Assembly: GCA_036553725.1 (NCBI GenBank)
Contig: DATBOO010000089.1
Span: 1 to 13,275, forward strand
DNA: 13,275 bases
Direction of reading: 5' to 3'
Origin: Bog-756 sp036553725
Lineage (GTDB): Bacteria; Actinomycetota; Acidimicrobiia; Acidimicrobiales; RAAP-2
The position numbers and the translations under genes are program-made. The notes below the pieces were generated by a model that saw only the letters and a list, made by a program, of their open reading frames with translations, made no database searches and was not told the DNA's origin. Positions 1 to 6,567 of this stretch are shown here, piece after piece (position 1 is the first letter of the stretch; each line of letters opens with the position of its first letter).

Positions 1-220
1 CGGCCCGCAATGCAAGCCGACGGTCGCCGATCACGCTCGACACGACACCGCCTCCGATGAACACAAAGGAGAAGATCAGGATGGGCCAAGGCACGGACGA
101 ACCACTAAGAGCCACAACCCCGACGAAGACTCCAAAGAGGATGAGCCCCAGCACACCCCTGACAATCGAAGCTCTGAGAATCACAGGATTCACGGCAACG
201 ATCTTGACAAATGGGCCCAA
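1..220 (-). CDS. Small membrane protein, partial at left window edge
   Basis: I do not recognise a family. Reading the minus strand directly, one frame stays open from just after the kinase stop codon (about 301) to the window edge. It encodes two clearly hydrophobic stretches, the first around GVLGLILFGVFVGVVAL and the second around PILIFSFVFIGGGVV, separated by a short Ser/Pro-rich turn and followed by a basic segment (GDRRLALR). That is a typical two-helix inner-membrane layout. The start is uncertain: TTG at 220, GTG at 193 and GTG at 184 are all in frame and none has a good ribosome binding site. It follows the kinase on the same strand, so it could be the operon's third gene. GC content is lower here (about 55 percent in bases 121-180, counted by eye) than in the neighbours, hinting at a different origin or at weak coding constraint. 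Confidence 0.45.
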   Translation of the reverse strand, partial: MGPFVKIVAVNPVILRASIVRGVLGLILFGVFVGVVALSGSSVPWPILIFSFVFIGGGVVSSVIGDRRLALRA

Positions 221-301
221 CTTCGTGACCGGTCGGGTGCTCTTTTCAACACGCCCGCATGTGCCGCTGGAGGATCGGGCAAGTGTTGCCTGACGCGGCT
301 C

Positions 302-1378
302 CTATCGGCCGAGCGGGGTGGTGGACGCCAACTCTGCCGCCGCCGCCATCGTGTCGAGCACAACGTGCTCGAAGGCGGCCATGGTCGGGTTGTCCGCCTG
401 GCCGGAGACCACCCGGGCGTAGCCGGCCTCGAGGACGATGGCCAGCTTGAAACGGGCCAGGATCACGTAGTAGTCGATCTCGTCGACGCTCCTACCGCTG
501 ACCGTGGCGTAGTGGGCGAGCATGTCGTCCCGGCCGGGCATGCCGGTCGAGTCCACATAGCCCTGGGTCCGGTCCTCGCCGGGGTCGGTCCAGCCGTTCA
601 TCACCCACCCGAGGTCCAGCAGGGGATCGCCCACCGTCGACATCTCCCAGTCCACCATGGCGGCCAGCCGGGCCGGCGCCCCGTGGGAGAACATGACGTT
701 GGCGAATTGATAGTCCCCGTGGATGATCCCGGGCTCCCAGTGGCTGGGCTTGTGGGACCGCAGCCAGTCGGAGGCCACGTCGAGCCCGGGGAGATCGCGG
801 AATTGGACGGCAGAGAGGTGGGCCAGCCACCGGTCGACCTGGCGGTCGTGGAAACCCTCCGGCTTGCCGAACCCCTCGAGCCCGCGGGCTCGCCAGTCGA
901 CGCGTGACAGCCGGGCGATGCCGTCGACCAGTTCGATCGCCAGTCCGTAGCGGGCGTCGAGATCGGTGTCGAAGGGGGCAGGCCATCCGTCCATGTTCAT
1001 GGGGGACCATCCGTCGACCAGGCCCATGAGGTAGAAGGACGACCCGATCACCTCGGGATCGTCACAGGCGGCGAACGCCTCGGGGTGGGGGACGTCCGTT
1101 CCGTTCAGCGCCTCGAGGACCCGGAACTCCCGCAGCATGGTCTCGTTCCGCCCCGGGGGGACCACCCGGGGCGGTCGGCGGAGCACCGACCGGAACCCGC
1201 CCCGGCGGATCTCGAAGATCTCGTTGGAGGCGCCCCCGCTGATGAACCGGGAGGTCACCGGCTGGCCGCGGTCGGGGAGGTCCTGGCTGTCCATCCACCG
1301 GCCCAGGCGTTGCTCGTCGACCAGCCCCTCGGTCCGGGCGGCGATGGCCTCTTCCTCTGCTGCGGTCTGCTTGACCAT
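302..1378 (-). CDS. Phosphotransferase (APH) family kinase, ACAD10/11 N-domain type
   Basis: Predicted ATP-dependent small-molecule kinase of the aminoglycoside-phosphotransferase/choline-kinase fold, 358 residues. The Brenner motif is intact: H220-G-D222 with N227, followed by the Mg-binding V-D243-W-E and G250-D251-P. The segment VDWEMSTVGDPLLDLGW matches the kinase domain that precedes the dehydrogenase in human ACAD10/ACAD11 and the stand-alone kinase LvaA of levulinate catabolism, so the likely substrate is a 4-hydroxyacyl-CoA rather than an antibiotic. I chose the ATG at 1378 because a GGAGG (1387-1391) sits 8 nt upstream and the preceding SDR gene stops only 4 nt before it. An in-frame ATG at 1426 would overlap the SDR gene by 44 nt. 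Family is certain from motifs; substrate is inferred from the neighbouring ACAD and SDR genes. Confidence 0.9.
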   Translation of the reverse strand: MVKQTAAEEEAIAARTEGLVDEQRLGRWMDSQDLPDRGQPVTSRFISGGASNEIFEIRRGGFRSVLRRPPRVVPPGRNETMLREFRVLEALNGTDVPHPEAFAACDDPEVIGSSFYLMGLVDGWSPMNMDGWPAPFDTDLDARYGLAIELVDGIARLSRVDWRARGLEGFGKPEGFHDRQVDRWLAHLSAVQFRDLPGLDVASDWLRSHKPSHWEPGIIHGDYQFANVMFSHGAPARLAAMVDWEMSTVGDPLLDLGWVMNGWTDPGEDRTQGYVDSTGMPGRDDMLAHYATVSGRSVDEIDYYVILARFKLAIVLEAGYARVVSGQADNPTMAAFEHVVLDTMAAAAELASTTPLGR

Positions 1379-1382
1379 CGGG

Positions 1383-2249
1383 TCAGCCTCCATCGTTGTC
1401 GGGATAGGGCTCTGCGAATCCGGCATCGCCCACGGTGGCCAGGCCGTTGAGCAGCTCGACCGGCGGAGCCTCGGTCGGCGGCGCGTCGATCCGTGAGGCC
1501 ATGATGCCCTCGCGCCGTCGGAGCTCGAACATGCTCTCCCGTCGTCCCGAGTAGGCGGGAGGCTGGCGGGCCATCCAGACGATGCCCTCGGCCGCCACCG
1601 ACGAGGGCTCCCAATTGGAGTGGTCTACGCCGGGGGTGTTGGCCACGAAGCCCTCGGAGGCCACGGCCACGTCAATGCGGAAGCAGTTGACGGCGATGTT
1701 GGACGGGGCGAGCTGGACAGCGGCGTCCACGGTGAGTCGCTCCAGGCCGATCTTCGAGATGCCGTAGGCCATCAGCGACGCGTGGGGGAACAGGGCGGCG
1801 ACCGACGAGACGTTGATCACCGATCCACCCCCCGCCGACCGCATGACCGGGGTGGCGGCGCGGATGGCGATGATGGGCGCCCGCAGATTGACCTGCATGA
1901 TCAGGTCGTAGCGGCGTAGTGGGATGTCGAGGTCGCCGATGAAGGTGATGGCCGCATTGTTCACCAGGATGTCGAGCCGTCCGAAGGAGGCGACGGCGGT
2001 GGCCACCATCGCCTCCACCTGCGCGTCGACTGCGAGGTCGGTGGGAATGGCAAGGCCCCGGCGGCCGGCCGCTTCGACCCCCTCCACCGTCTCCTCGAGG
2101 GTGCCGGGGGTCCGTTGGGGTGCGTCCCGGGTGGACCGGGCGGCGCAGGCCACGTCGCACCCGGCCCGGGCGAGCGCCACCGCCGTCGCCGCGCCCACCC
2201 CCCGACTGGCCCCGGTCACCAGGGCCACCTTCCCGTCCAGTTCGTCCAC
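1383..2249 (-). CDS. SDR-family NAD(P)-dependent oxidoreductase
   Basis: Classical short-chain dehydrogenase/reductase, 288 residues, cytosolic. The cofactor motif T12-G-A-S-R-G-V-G19 opens the Rossmann fold, NNAA is at 97-100, and the catalytic tetrad reads N121, S149, Y162, K166. The conserved Asp71 near the end of strand 3 (PTDL) is present. R38 after the second strand would suit NADP, but specificity is not decided. The C-terminal 70 residues are divergent, so the substrate cannot be named. I use the GTG at 2249 because the fold begins three residues later and AAGG lies about 7 nt upstream. The open frame extends to 2339, but that extension is Pro/Arg/Gly-rich translation of a CCGGT repeat. 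It is first in an operon with the kinase (4-nt gap); LvaD in levulinate operons is an SDR in a similar setting. Confidence 0.92.
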   Translation of the reverse strand: MDELDGKVALVTGASRGVGAATAVALARAGCDVACAARSTRDAPQRTPGTLEETVEGVEAAGRRGLAIPTDLAVDAQVEAMVATAVASFGRLDILVNNAAITFIGDLDIPLRRYDLIMQVNLRAPIIAIRAATPVMRSAGGGSVINVSSVAALFPHASLMAYGISKIGLERLTVDAAVQLAPSNIAVNCFRIDVAVASEGFVANTPGVDHSNWEPSSVAAEGIVWMARQPPAYSGRRESMFELRRREGIMASRIDAPPTEAPPVELLNGLATVGDAGFAEPYPDNDGG

Positions 2250-2273
2250 TTGCCTGCCTTTGCTCGGTCTTGC

Positions 2274-2297
2274 CCGGTCCGGTCCGGTCCGGTCCGG
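2274..2297. repeat. CCGGT pentanucleotide tandem repeat
   Basis: Four complete CCGGT units followed by CCGG. The run lies between the predicted transcription start of the SDR operon and its GTG start, so it would be in the 5' leader. It is short and may simply be slippage in GC-rich noncoding DNA. Confidence 0.7.
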
Positions 2298-2340
2298 CCC
2301 TCCCGGGTGGCCCTCGGCCCCCCGGGACGCCGCCGGCAAA

Positions 2341-2365
2341 CATTATGTATGTTGGATACGTCATG
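2341..2365. promoter_or_regulatory. Candidate TetR operator (imperfect palindrome)
   Basis: Two 10-base arms flank the 5-base centre GTTGG (2351-2355); 8 of 10 positions pair. The left arm is CATTATGTAT and the right arm ATACGTCATG. It is the most AT-rich patch in the neighbourhood, lies in the divergent SDR-TetR interval, overlaps the predicted minus-strand -10 and spacer, and covers the TetR start codon. This is the usual position for a TetR autoregulatory site. Binding is inferred. Confidence 0.55.
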
Positions 2366-2371
2366 CATCAA
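2342..2371 (-). promoter_or_regulatory. Predicted promoter for the SDR-kinase operon
   Basis: On the minus strand TTGATG (2371-2366) is followed after 18 nt by CATAAT (2347-2342), matching the sigma-70 consensus at 4 of 6 and 5 of 6 positions. Transcription would begin near 2335 and leave a leader of about 85 nt. The -35 box lies inside the first codons of the TetR gene, and the palindrome covers the spacer and -10 box, consistent with repression by TetR. Confidence 0.5.
2348..2353 (+). promoter_or_regulatory. Predicted -10 box of the TetR gene (leaderless)
   Basis: TATGTT fits the actinobacterial TANNNT -10 consensus and ends 9 nt before the ATG at 2363, so the transcript would start at or within a few bases of the start codon. 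It lies inside the palindrome, so the regulator would also repress itself. No convincing -35 box is visible. Confidence 0.4.
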
Positions 2372-3073
2372 GCGCCTGCGGACCAAGCCGGCGGCCTCCG
2401 GGCCGCCCACGTGCGGGACACCCGCCGGGTGCTCCTGGCCACCGCCCGGCTGCTGTTCGCCGAGGACGGCTTCCAGGCCACCCGGACCGAGGAGATCGTC
2501 CGGAGGGCCGGGCTGACCCGGGGCGCCCTCTACCACCACTTCCGCGACAAGGAGGACCTGTTCCGCTCCGTGTTCGAGGAGGTCTCGGCCGAGGTCGTCC
2601 AGCTGCTCCGGAGGCGCTCGGGGGATCGGGAGGCCAACGCCTGGGACCTGTTCCGGGCCAACAGCGAGGTGTACCTCCAGGCGGCGTCGACGAACCGCGC
2701 CTACCGGCAGATCGTCCTGGTCGACGGTCCGGCCGTCCTCGGGTGGACGGCGTGGTCAGGGCGCGGCGACGGGCCGACCCACAAGATCATCGAGTACCTG
2801 CGGGAGGCGATGGAACAGGGAGTGCTCGAGACCCAGCCCGTCGAGCCACTGGCCCACCTGCTGACCGCGCTCGGCGTGGGTTCGGCCATGTACGTGGCCC
2901 ATGCCGAGGATCCGGTGGCCGCCCGCCGGGAGATCGGCCGGTGCAATGATCGATTTCTGTCCGGGCTCGGCCTCCGGGTCGGGGACTCCGAACGACCCCT
3001 GTGCCGTGACGACGCATCCATCAACCGCCCCGGTGGCCCGGCCACCGGAGTGCCCGAGGAGGGACGCCGATGA
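2363..3073 (+). CDS. TetR/AcrR-family transcriptional regulator
   Basis: DNA-binding repressor of 236 residues. The N-terminal helix-turn-helix is clear: ARLLFAEDGF (28-37), then TEEIVRRAGLTRGALYHHF (42-60), with the recognition helix about 53-60 and the usual F-R-D-K-E-D-L continuation. The C-terminal half should form the ligand pocket; in this setting an acyl-CoA is a reasonable effector, but that is inference. I use the ATG at 2363; an in-frame ATG at 2345 lies upstream of the predicted -10 box. It is transcribed divergently from the SDR-kinase operon and overlaps the acyl-CoA dehydrogenase gene by ATGA (3070-3073), so it is coupled to it. The last 25 or so residues are Pro/Gly-rich and probably disordered. 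Confidence 0.92.
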   Translation: MHQAPADQAGGLRAAHVRDTRRVLLATARLLFAEDGFQATRTEEIVRRAGLTRGALYHHFRDKEDLFRSVFEEVSAEVVQLLRRRSGDREANAWDLFRANSEVYLQAASTNRAYRQIVLVDGPAVLGWTAWSGRGDGPTHKIIEYLREAMEQGVLETQPVEPLAHLLTALGVGSAMYVAHAEDPVAARREIGRCNDRFLSGLGLRVGDSERPLCRDDASINRPGGPATGVPEEGRR

Positions 3074-4371
3074 GCTGGGACTTTTCCACCGATCCTGAGT
3101 TTCAGAAGAAGCTCGACTGGGCCCGCCATTTCGTCCAGGAGCAGGTCGAGCCCCTGGACCTCCTCTATCCCCACCGTCAATTCCATCCCCTCGACGACGA
3201 GTTGCGGCCGATCGTGGATCCCATGAAGCAGGCGGTGCGGGACCACGACCTGTGGGCCGCACACCTCGGGCCCGAATTGGGCGGGAAGGGGTACGGGCAG
3301 GTCAAGCTGGCCCTGCTCAACGAGATCCTCGGGGTGTCGAGCTGGGCGCCCATCGTGTTCGGCACCCAGGCCCCCGACACCGGGAATGCCGAGATCATCG
3401 CCCACTACGGGACCGAGGAGCAGAAGGCCAGGTACCTCCAGCCCCTGCTCAACGGAGAGGTGTTCTCGTGCTACTCGATGACCGAGCCCCAGGCCGGGTC
3501 GGATCCCCAGCAGTTCACCACCCGCGCCGCGCGCGACGGGGACGAATGGGTGATCGACGGCTGGAAGTTCTTCTCCTCCAATGCCCGCACCTCGTCCTTC
3601 CTGATCGTGATGGCGATCACCGATCCGGAGGTGAGCGTCTACCAGGGCGCGTCGATGTTCCTGGTCCCGACGGACACCCCGGGCGTGGACATGGTCCGAC
3701 ACGTCGGCCTGGCCGGGGAGTCCGAGGACGAAGGTATGCACGCGCTCATCCACTACGACAACGTCCGGGTCCCGGGCGACAGTCTCCTCGGCGGCGAGGG
3801 CCAGGCCTTTGCCATTGCCCAGACCAGGCTCGGAGGAGGCCGGGTGCATCACGCCATGCGGACGGTGGCCACCTGTCAGCGCGCCCTCGACCTCCTGTGC
3901 GAACGGGTGCTCAGTCGCGAGACCCAGGGGAGCCTGCTGGCCCGCAAGGAATTCATCCAGGGCGACATCGCCGACTCCTATGCCGAGCTGGCCCAGTTCC
4001 GGTTGCTGGTGCTGTATACCGCCTGGGAGATCGACGAGTTGAAGGACTACCGTCGCACCCGCAAGAACATCGCCGCCATCAAGGCTCTCACCCCGAAGGT
4101 GGTGCACGACGCCGTCTGGCGATCGATGCACGCCCACGGCGCGCTCGGGGTGTCCAACGAGATGCCGTTCGGTGGCATGTGGATGATGGCTCCGGTCATG
4201 AGCGTCGTCGACGGGCCGACGGAGGTCCACAAGATCACCGTGGCCCGAGAGGTGCTGAAGGACTACGAGCCTTCACCCGGCCTGTGGCCGACGGCCCACC
4301 TGCCGGCGCAGCGGGAGGCGGCCCGGGCCAAGCTGGCCGCCCGGCTCGAGCACGTCGTCGGGAACTCCTGA
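3070..4371 (+). CDS. Acyl-CoA dehydrogenase, ACAD10/11-like
   Basis: FAD-dependent acyl-CoA dehydrogenase of 433 residues, full length for the family. The FAD/substrate signature reads Y-S-M-T138-E-P-Q-A-G-S-D145; WKFFSSNA near 170 is the second conserved block; the C-terminal helical domain carries HAHGALGVSNEMP. At the position where medium-chain enzymes have the catalytic Glu (Y-E-G-T), this protein has V-V-D381-G-P-T-E-V-H, the form found in ACAD10/ACAD11 and related bacterial proteins that act on 4-phosphoryloxy-acyl-CoA. The start is supported by GAGGAGGG (3056-3063) 6 nt before the ATG. It overlaps the TetR gene by 4 nt and precedes an MDR oxidoreductase by 10 nt. A role as partner of the kinase at 302-1378 is inferred; ordinary beta-oxidation of an unusual acyl-CoA is the alternative. 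Confidence 0.93.
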   Translation: MSWDFSTDPEFQKKLDWARHFVQEQVEPLDLLYPHRQFHPLDDELRPIVDPMKQAVRDHDLWAAHLGPELGGKGYGQVKLALLNEILGVSSWAPIVFGTQAPDTGNAEIIAHYGTEEQKARYLQPLLNGEVFSCYSMTEPQAGSDPQQFTTRAARDGDEWVIDGWKFFSSNARTSSFLIVMAITDPEVSVYQGASMFLVPTDTPGVDMVRHVGLAGESEDEGMHALIHYDNVRVPGDSLLGGEGQAFAIAQTRLGGGRVHHAMRTVATCQRALDLLCERVLSRETQGSLLARKEFIQGDIADSYAELAQFRLLVLYTAWEIDELKDYRRTRKNIAAIKALTPKVVHDAVWRSMHAHGALGVSNEMPFGGMWMMAPVMSVVDGPTEVHKITVAREVLKDYEPSPGLWPTAHLPAQREAARAKLAARLEHVVGNS

Positions 4372-4381
4372 CACCCATCTG

Positions 4382-5380
4382 ATGCGTGCCGCCCGCTGCC
4401 TGCGTTACGGACCGCCGTCCTCGATCTCCCTCGAGGAGGTGGAGGACCCGGTGCCGGCCGACGGCCAGGTGGTGGTGGAGGTGGCGGCGGCCGCCGCCAA
4501 CTTCCCCGACGTCCTAGTGGTGGCCGACCAGTACCAGGTCCACATCCCGGTCCCCTTCACGGTGGGCAGTGAGTTCGCCGGCACCGTCCGCTCCCTCGGG
4601 CCCGAGGTCCGCGGCGTGGCCGTCGGCGACCGGGTGACCGGCTCGGTCCTGTTCGGGGCGTTCGCCGAGCAGGTGGCGGTGGCGGCGTCGTCGCTCCAGC
4701 CAGTCGACCCGGCCATCGACCTGGCCACTGCGGCTGCCACCGGCGTCGCCCACCGCACCGCGTACCACGCCCTGCGGAGCGTGGCCCGGGCCGGACCGGG
4801 GGAGTGGGTGGTGGTGCTCGGCGCGGCCGGCGGGGTGGGTCTGGCCACCGTCGGCCTGGGCGCCGCCCTCGGGGTCAGGGTGGTGGCCGCGGCCTCTTCT
4901 CCCGAGAAGCTCGGTCTCTGTCTCGAGCACGGGGCGGTGGCGGCCATCGACTACCGCACCGAGAACCTGAAGGCCCGCATCAAGGACATCACCGGGGCCG
5001 GCGCCCACGCGGTGGTCGACCCGGTGGGCGGCCCCTACGCCGAGCAGGCGCTCCGGGCCACCCGGTGGGGTGGCCGGTTCGTCACCGTGGGCTTTGCCTC
5101 AGGGGAGATTCCCCGGATCCCCCTCAACCTGGTGCTGCTGAAGGGCGTGGTGGTGACCGGGTTCACCCTGGAGGGCTTTGGCCGGAACCAGCCCGACGAT
5201 CAGGCCCGCGACGTCGCCGAGCTGGCCGAGCTGGTCCGGAGCGGGCGAGCCCGGCCGCACATCTCGGCGACCTATCCGCTCGAAGGGGCGGGCCAGGCCC
5301 TGGCCGACCTGGCCGGGCGCCGGGCCATGGGCAAGGTGCTGGTGGTGCCGGGGGCCCCGGCCGGGGCCGATCCCCGGTAG
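4382..5380 (+). CDS. Zinc-free MDR oxidoreductase (NADPH:quinone reductase type)
   Basis: Medium-chain dehydrogenase/reductase of 332 residues, quinone oxidoreductase-like branch. The N-terminal GroES-like domain lacks the catalytic-zinc Cys/His set (ANFPDVLVVADQYQ where zinc enzymes carry the Cys). The nucleotide motif is G147-A-A-G-G-V-G-L154 in a Rossmann domain, and the domain ends with the usual GKVLVVP. Such enzymes reduce quinones or the double bond of enoyl/enone substrates with NADPH. Next to an acyl-CoA dehydrogenase, an enoyl-type reductase role is plausible but unproven. The ATG at 4382 lies 10 nt after the dehydrogenase stop with no clear ribosome binding site, so translation may depend on coupling. 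Confidence 0.92.
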   Translation: MRAARCLRYGPPSSISLEEVEDPVPADGQVVVEVAAAAANFPDVLVVADQYQVHIPVPFTVGSEFAGTVRSLGPEVRGVAVGDRVTGSVLFGAFAEQVAVAASSLQPVDPAIDLATAAATGVAHRTAYHALRSVARAGPGEWVVVLGAAGGVGLATVGLGAALGVRVVAAASSPEKLGLCLEHGAVAAIDYRTENLKARIKDITGAGAHAVVDPVGGPYAEQALRATRWGGRFVTVGFASGEIPRIPLNLVLLKGVVVTGFTLEGFGRNQPDDQARDVAELAELVRSGRARPHISATYPLEGAGQALADLAGRRAMGKVLVVPGAPAGADPR

Positions 5381-5393
5381 CGTTGCCCGGGCG

Positions 5394-5425
5394 CCGGTCC
5401 GACCGTCCGTCGGCTCGAGGACCGG
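5394..5425 (+). terminator. Inverted repeat after the MDR gene, possible terminator
   Basis: CCGGTCC (5394-5400) and GGACCGG (5419-5425) form a perfect 7-bp stem with an 18-nt loop beginning 14 nt after the stop codon. There is no T-run, as is common in high-GC actinobacteria. It may separate the TetR-ACAD-MDR unit from the DUF2889-thioesterase unit; equally it may be chance in GC-rich DNA. Confidence 0.3.
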
Positions 5426-5466
5426 GTCGACCGACCAGCGGAACCAATCGACGAGGGAGCATCACC

Positions 5467-5529
5467 GTGAGGCCATCGGGTGCCGACGACATGGCGGCAG
5501 GATCTCCCCGTCGACGGCCAGGCCCGTAG
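5467..5529 (+). CDS. Possible 20-codon leader ORF before the DUF2889 gene
   Basis: A strong Shine-Dalgarno, GAGGGAG (5453-5459), stands 7 nt before GTG 5467, the best initiation signal in the whole MDR-DUF2889 gap. The frame it opens has only 20 sense codons (Arg/Pro/Gly-rich product) and stops at TAG 5527-5529. That stop overlaps by one base a GTG (5529-5531) in the DUF2889 frame. This is either a leader peptide coupled to the next gene or the true DUF2889 start joined by a frameshift or sequence error. No function can be assigned. Confidence 0.3.
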   Translation: MRPSGADDMAAGSPRRRPGP

Positions 5530-5558
5530 TGCTCCTCCTCCCCGAAGCCGCGGGCCCG

Positions 5559-6566
5559 ATGGACCCGGTCCGTACCACCCCGGACCGTCCCCCGGGCTCG
5601 ATCCGGCGGACCTCCAGCATCGACACGTCGAGGCCTGACGGTCTCCGGGGCGACCTGGTCGTCTCCGCCCGGGCCCGGGACCTCCGCACCGGTCCGGACG
5701 GGGCCTCGGTGGTGGCCGAGGCCGAGCTGGGCGCCCGGGCCGACGGGAGGACCCGGACGCTCCTCTCCCTGGACACGGTGCCGGCCCTCCCGTCACCCGA
5801 CCGGCTGATCGGAGCGGTCGTCGGTCCCGGCTTCCGGGGCCGCCTGGCCGAGGCTGCCCCGCACGAGGTGGACGCCGCCACGCTGTTGCACCTCTTGTTG
5901 GACGATCTCCCCGGTGCCGCGTTGGTGTCGGGCTACTCGATGCAACGGGGAGGGGCGCTCGACGGGCCCCGCCCGCAGGGTGCGGCGCCAGGTGGCCCGG
6001 CCGCCGGTTCCCCGGCGCGGGGCTTCCGGGACGACCTGTGCGCCGGCTGGGCGCACGACGCCACGATGATGGTGACGATCCGCAGCCAGGGGGTCATTCC
6101 CTTGGCCATCGGGCCGCCGGCCCCGGGCCTCGAGCCCCCGGACGACCCCTGGGCCTGGCACGACATGCCCCCGCTGGCCCCGCATTCCATGCGCCGCCGG
6201 CGCCGGTTGGATGTCATCGGGACGCCGGATCCGGGGACGTTCCGGGTCGACGTCCATTTCCGCGACAGCCACATGGACGAGGACGGCGCCGAGTCCGTCG
6301 TCCACGAGTACTCCGTGTCCGGCCGGGTCGACGTCGCCGAGGGCCGGGTGGTCGAGCTGGCCGCCGAGGCGCGGGTGCTGCCGTGGATGGAGTGCCCGGG
6401 TGCGGTGGCCAGCGCCGGCCGGCTGGTCGGGATGCGCCTGGCCGAGCTCCGGACCTGGGTCAGGCGGGAGATGACCGGGGCGTCCACGTGCACCCACCTC
6501 AACGACACCCTGCGATCCCTGGGCGACGTCAGCGCGCTGGTGTCGGCGCTGGGCGAGAGGAGCTGA
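5559..6566 (+). CDS. DUF2889 family protein
   Basis: Protein of unknown function, 335 residues from the ATG at 5559. I recognise the DUF2889 pattern: near the N-terminus R-R-T-S-S-I-D followed by PDG; in the middle the HFRDSHMDEDG segment and the VVHEYSVSGRVD strand; near the C-terminus the ECPGAV-SAGRLVG-LAELR-VRREM block ending in the hallmark C-T-H-L-N-D-T-L-R-S-L. Conserved Cys and His suggest metal binding, which is not established. A Pro/Gly-rich insert lies around residues 135-150. The start is uncertain: GTG 5529 would add ten residues and shares a base with the stop of a 20-codon ORF that has a strong ribosome binding site. The thioesterase gene begins one base after this stop, so the two are cotranscribed and probably serve the same acyl-CoA pathway. 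Confidence 0.8.
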   Translation: MDPVRTTPDRPPGSIRRTSSIDTSRPDGLRGDLVVSARARDLRTGPDGASVVAEAELGARADGRTRTLLSLDTVPALPSPDRLIGAVVGPGFRGRLAEAAPHEVDAATLLHLLLDDLPGAALVSGYSMQRGGALDGPRPQGAAPGGPAAGSPARGFRDDLCAGWAHDATMMVTIRSQGVIPLAIGPPAPGLEPPDDPWAWHDMPPLAPHSMRRRRRLDVIGTPDPGTFRVDVHFRDSHMDEDGAESVVHEYSVSGRVDVAEGRVVELAAEARVLPWMECPGAVASAGRLVGMRLAELRTWVRREMTGASTCTHLNDTLRSLGDVSALVSALGERS

Positions 6567-6567
6567 C

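Noticed and set aside
57..293. Plus-strand ORF of 78 codons at the left edge
   Set aside because: The product is Thr/Pro-rich without fold-like pattern, while the opposite strand in the same stretch encodes two good hydrophobic helices.
302..1378. Aminoglycoside resistance kinase
   Set aside because: The motif context (VDWEMSTVGDPLLDLGW) and the ACAD/SDR neighbours fit the ACAD10/11-type kinase group, not the antibiotic-modifying enzymes.
2250..2339. N-terminal extension of the SDR to the ATG at 2339
   Set aside because: It translates the CCGGT repeat and lies ahead of the GTG that begins right at the Rossmann fold.
2701..4230. Minus-strand ORF of 509 codons
   Set aside because: Antisense to the TetR and acyl-CoA dehydrogenase genes; no domain pattern.
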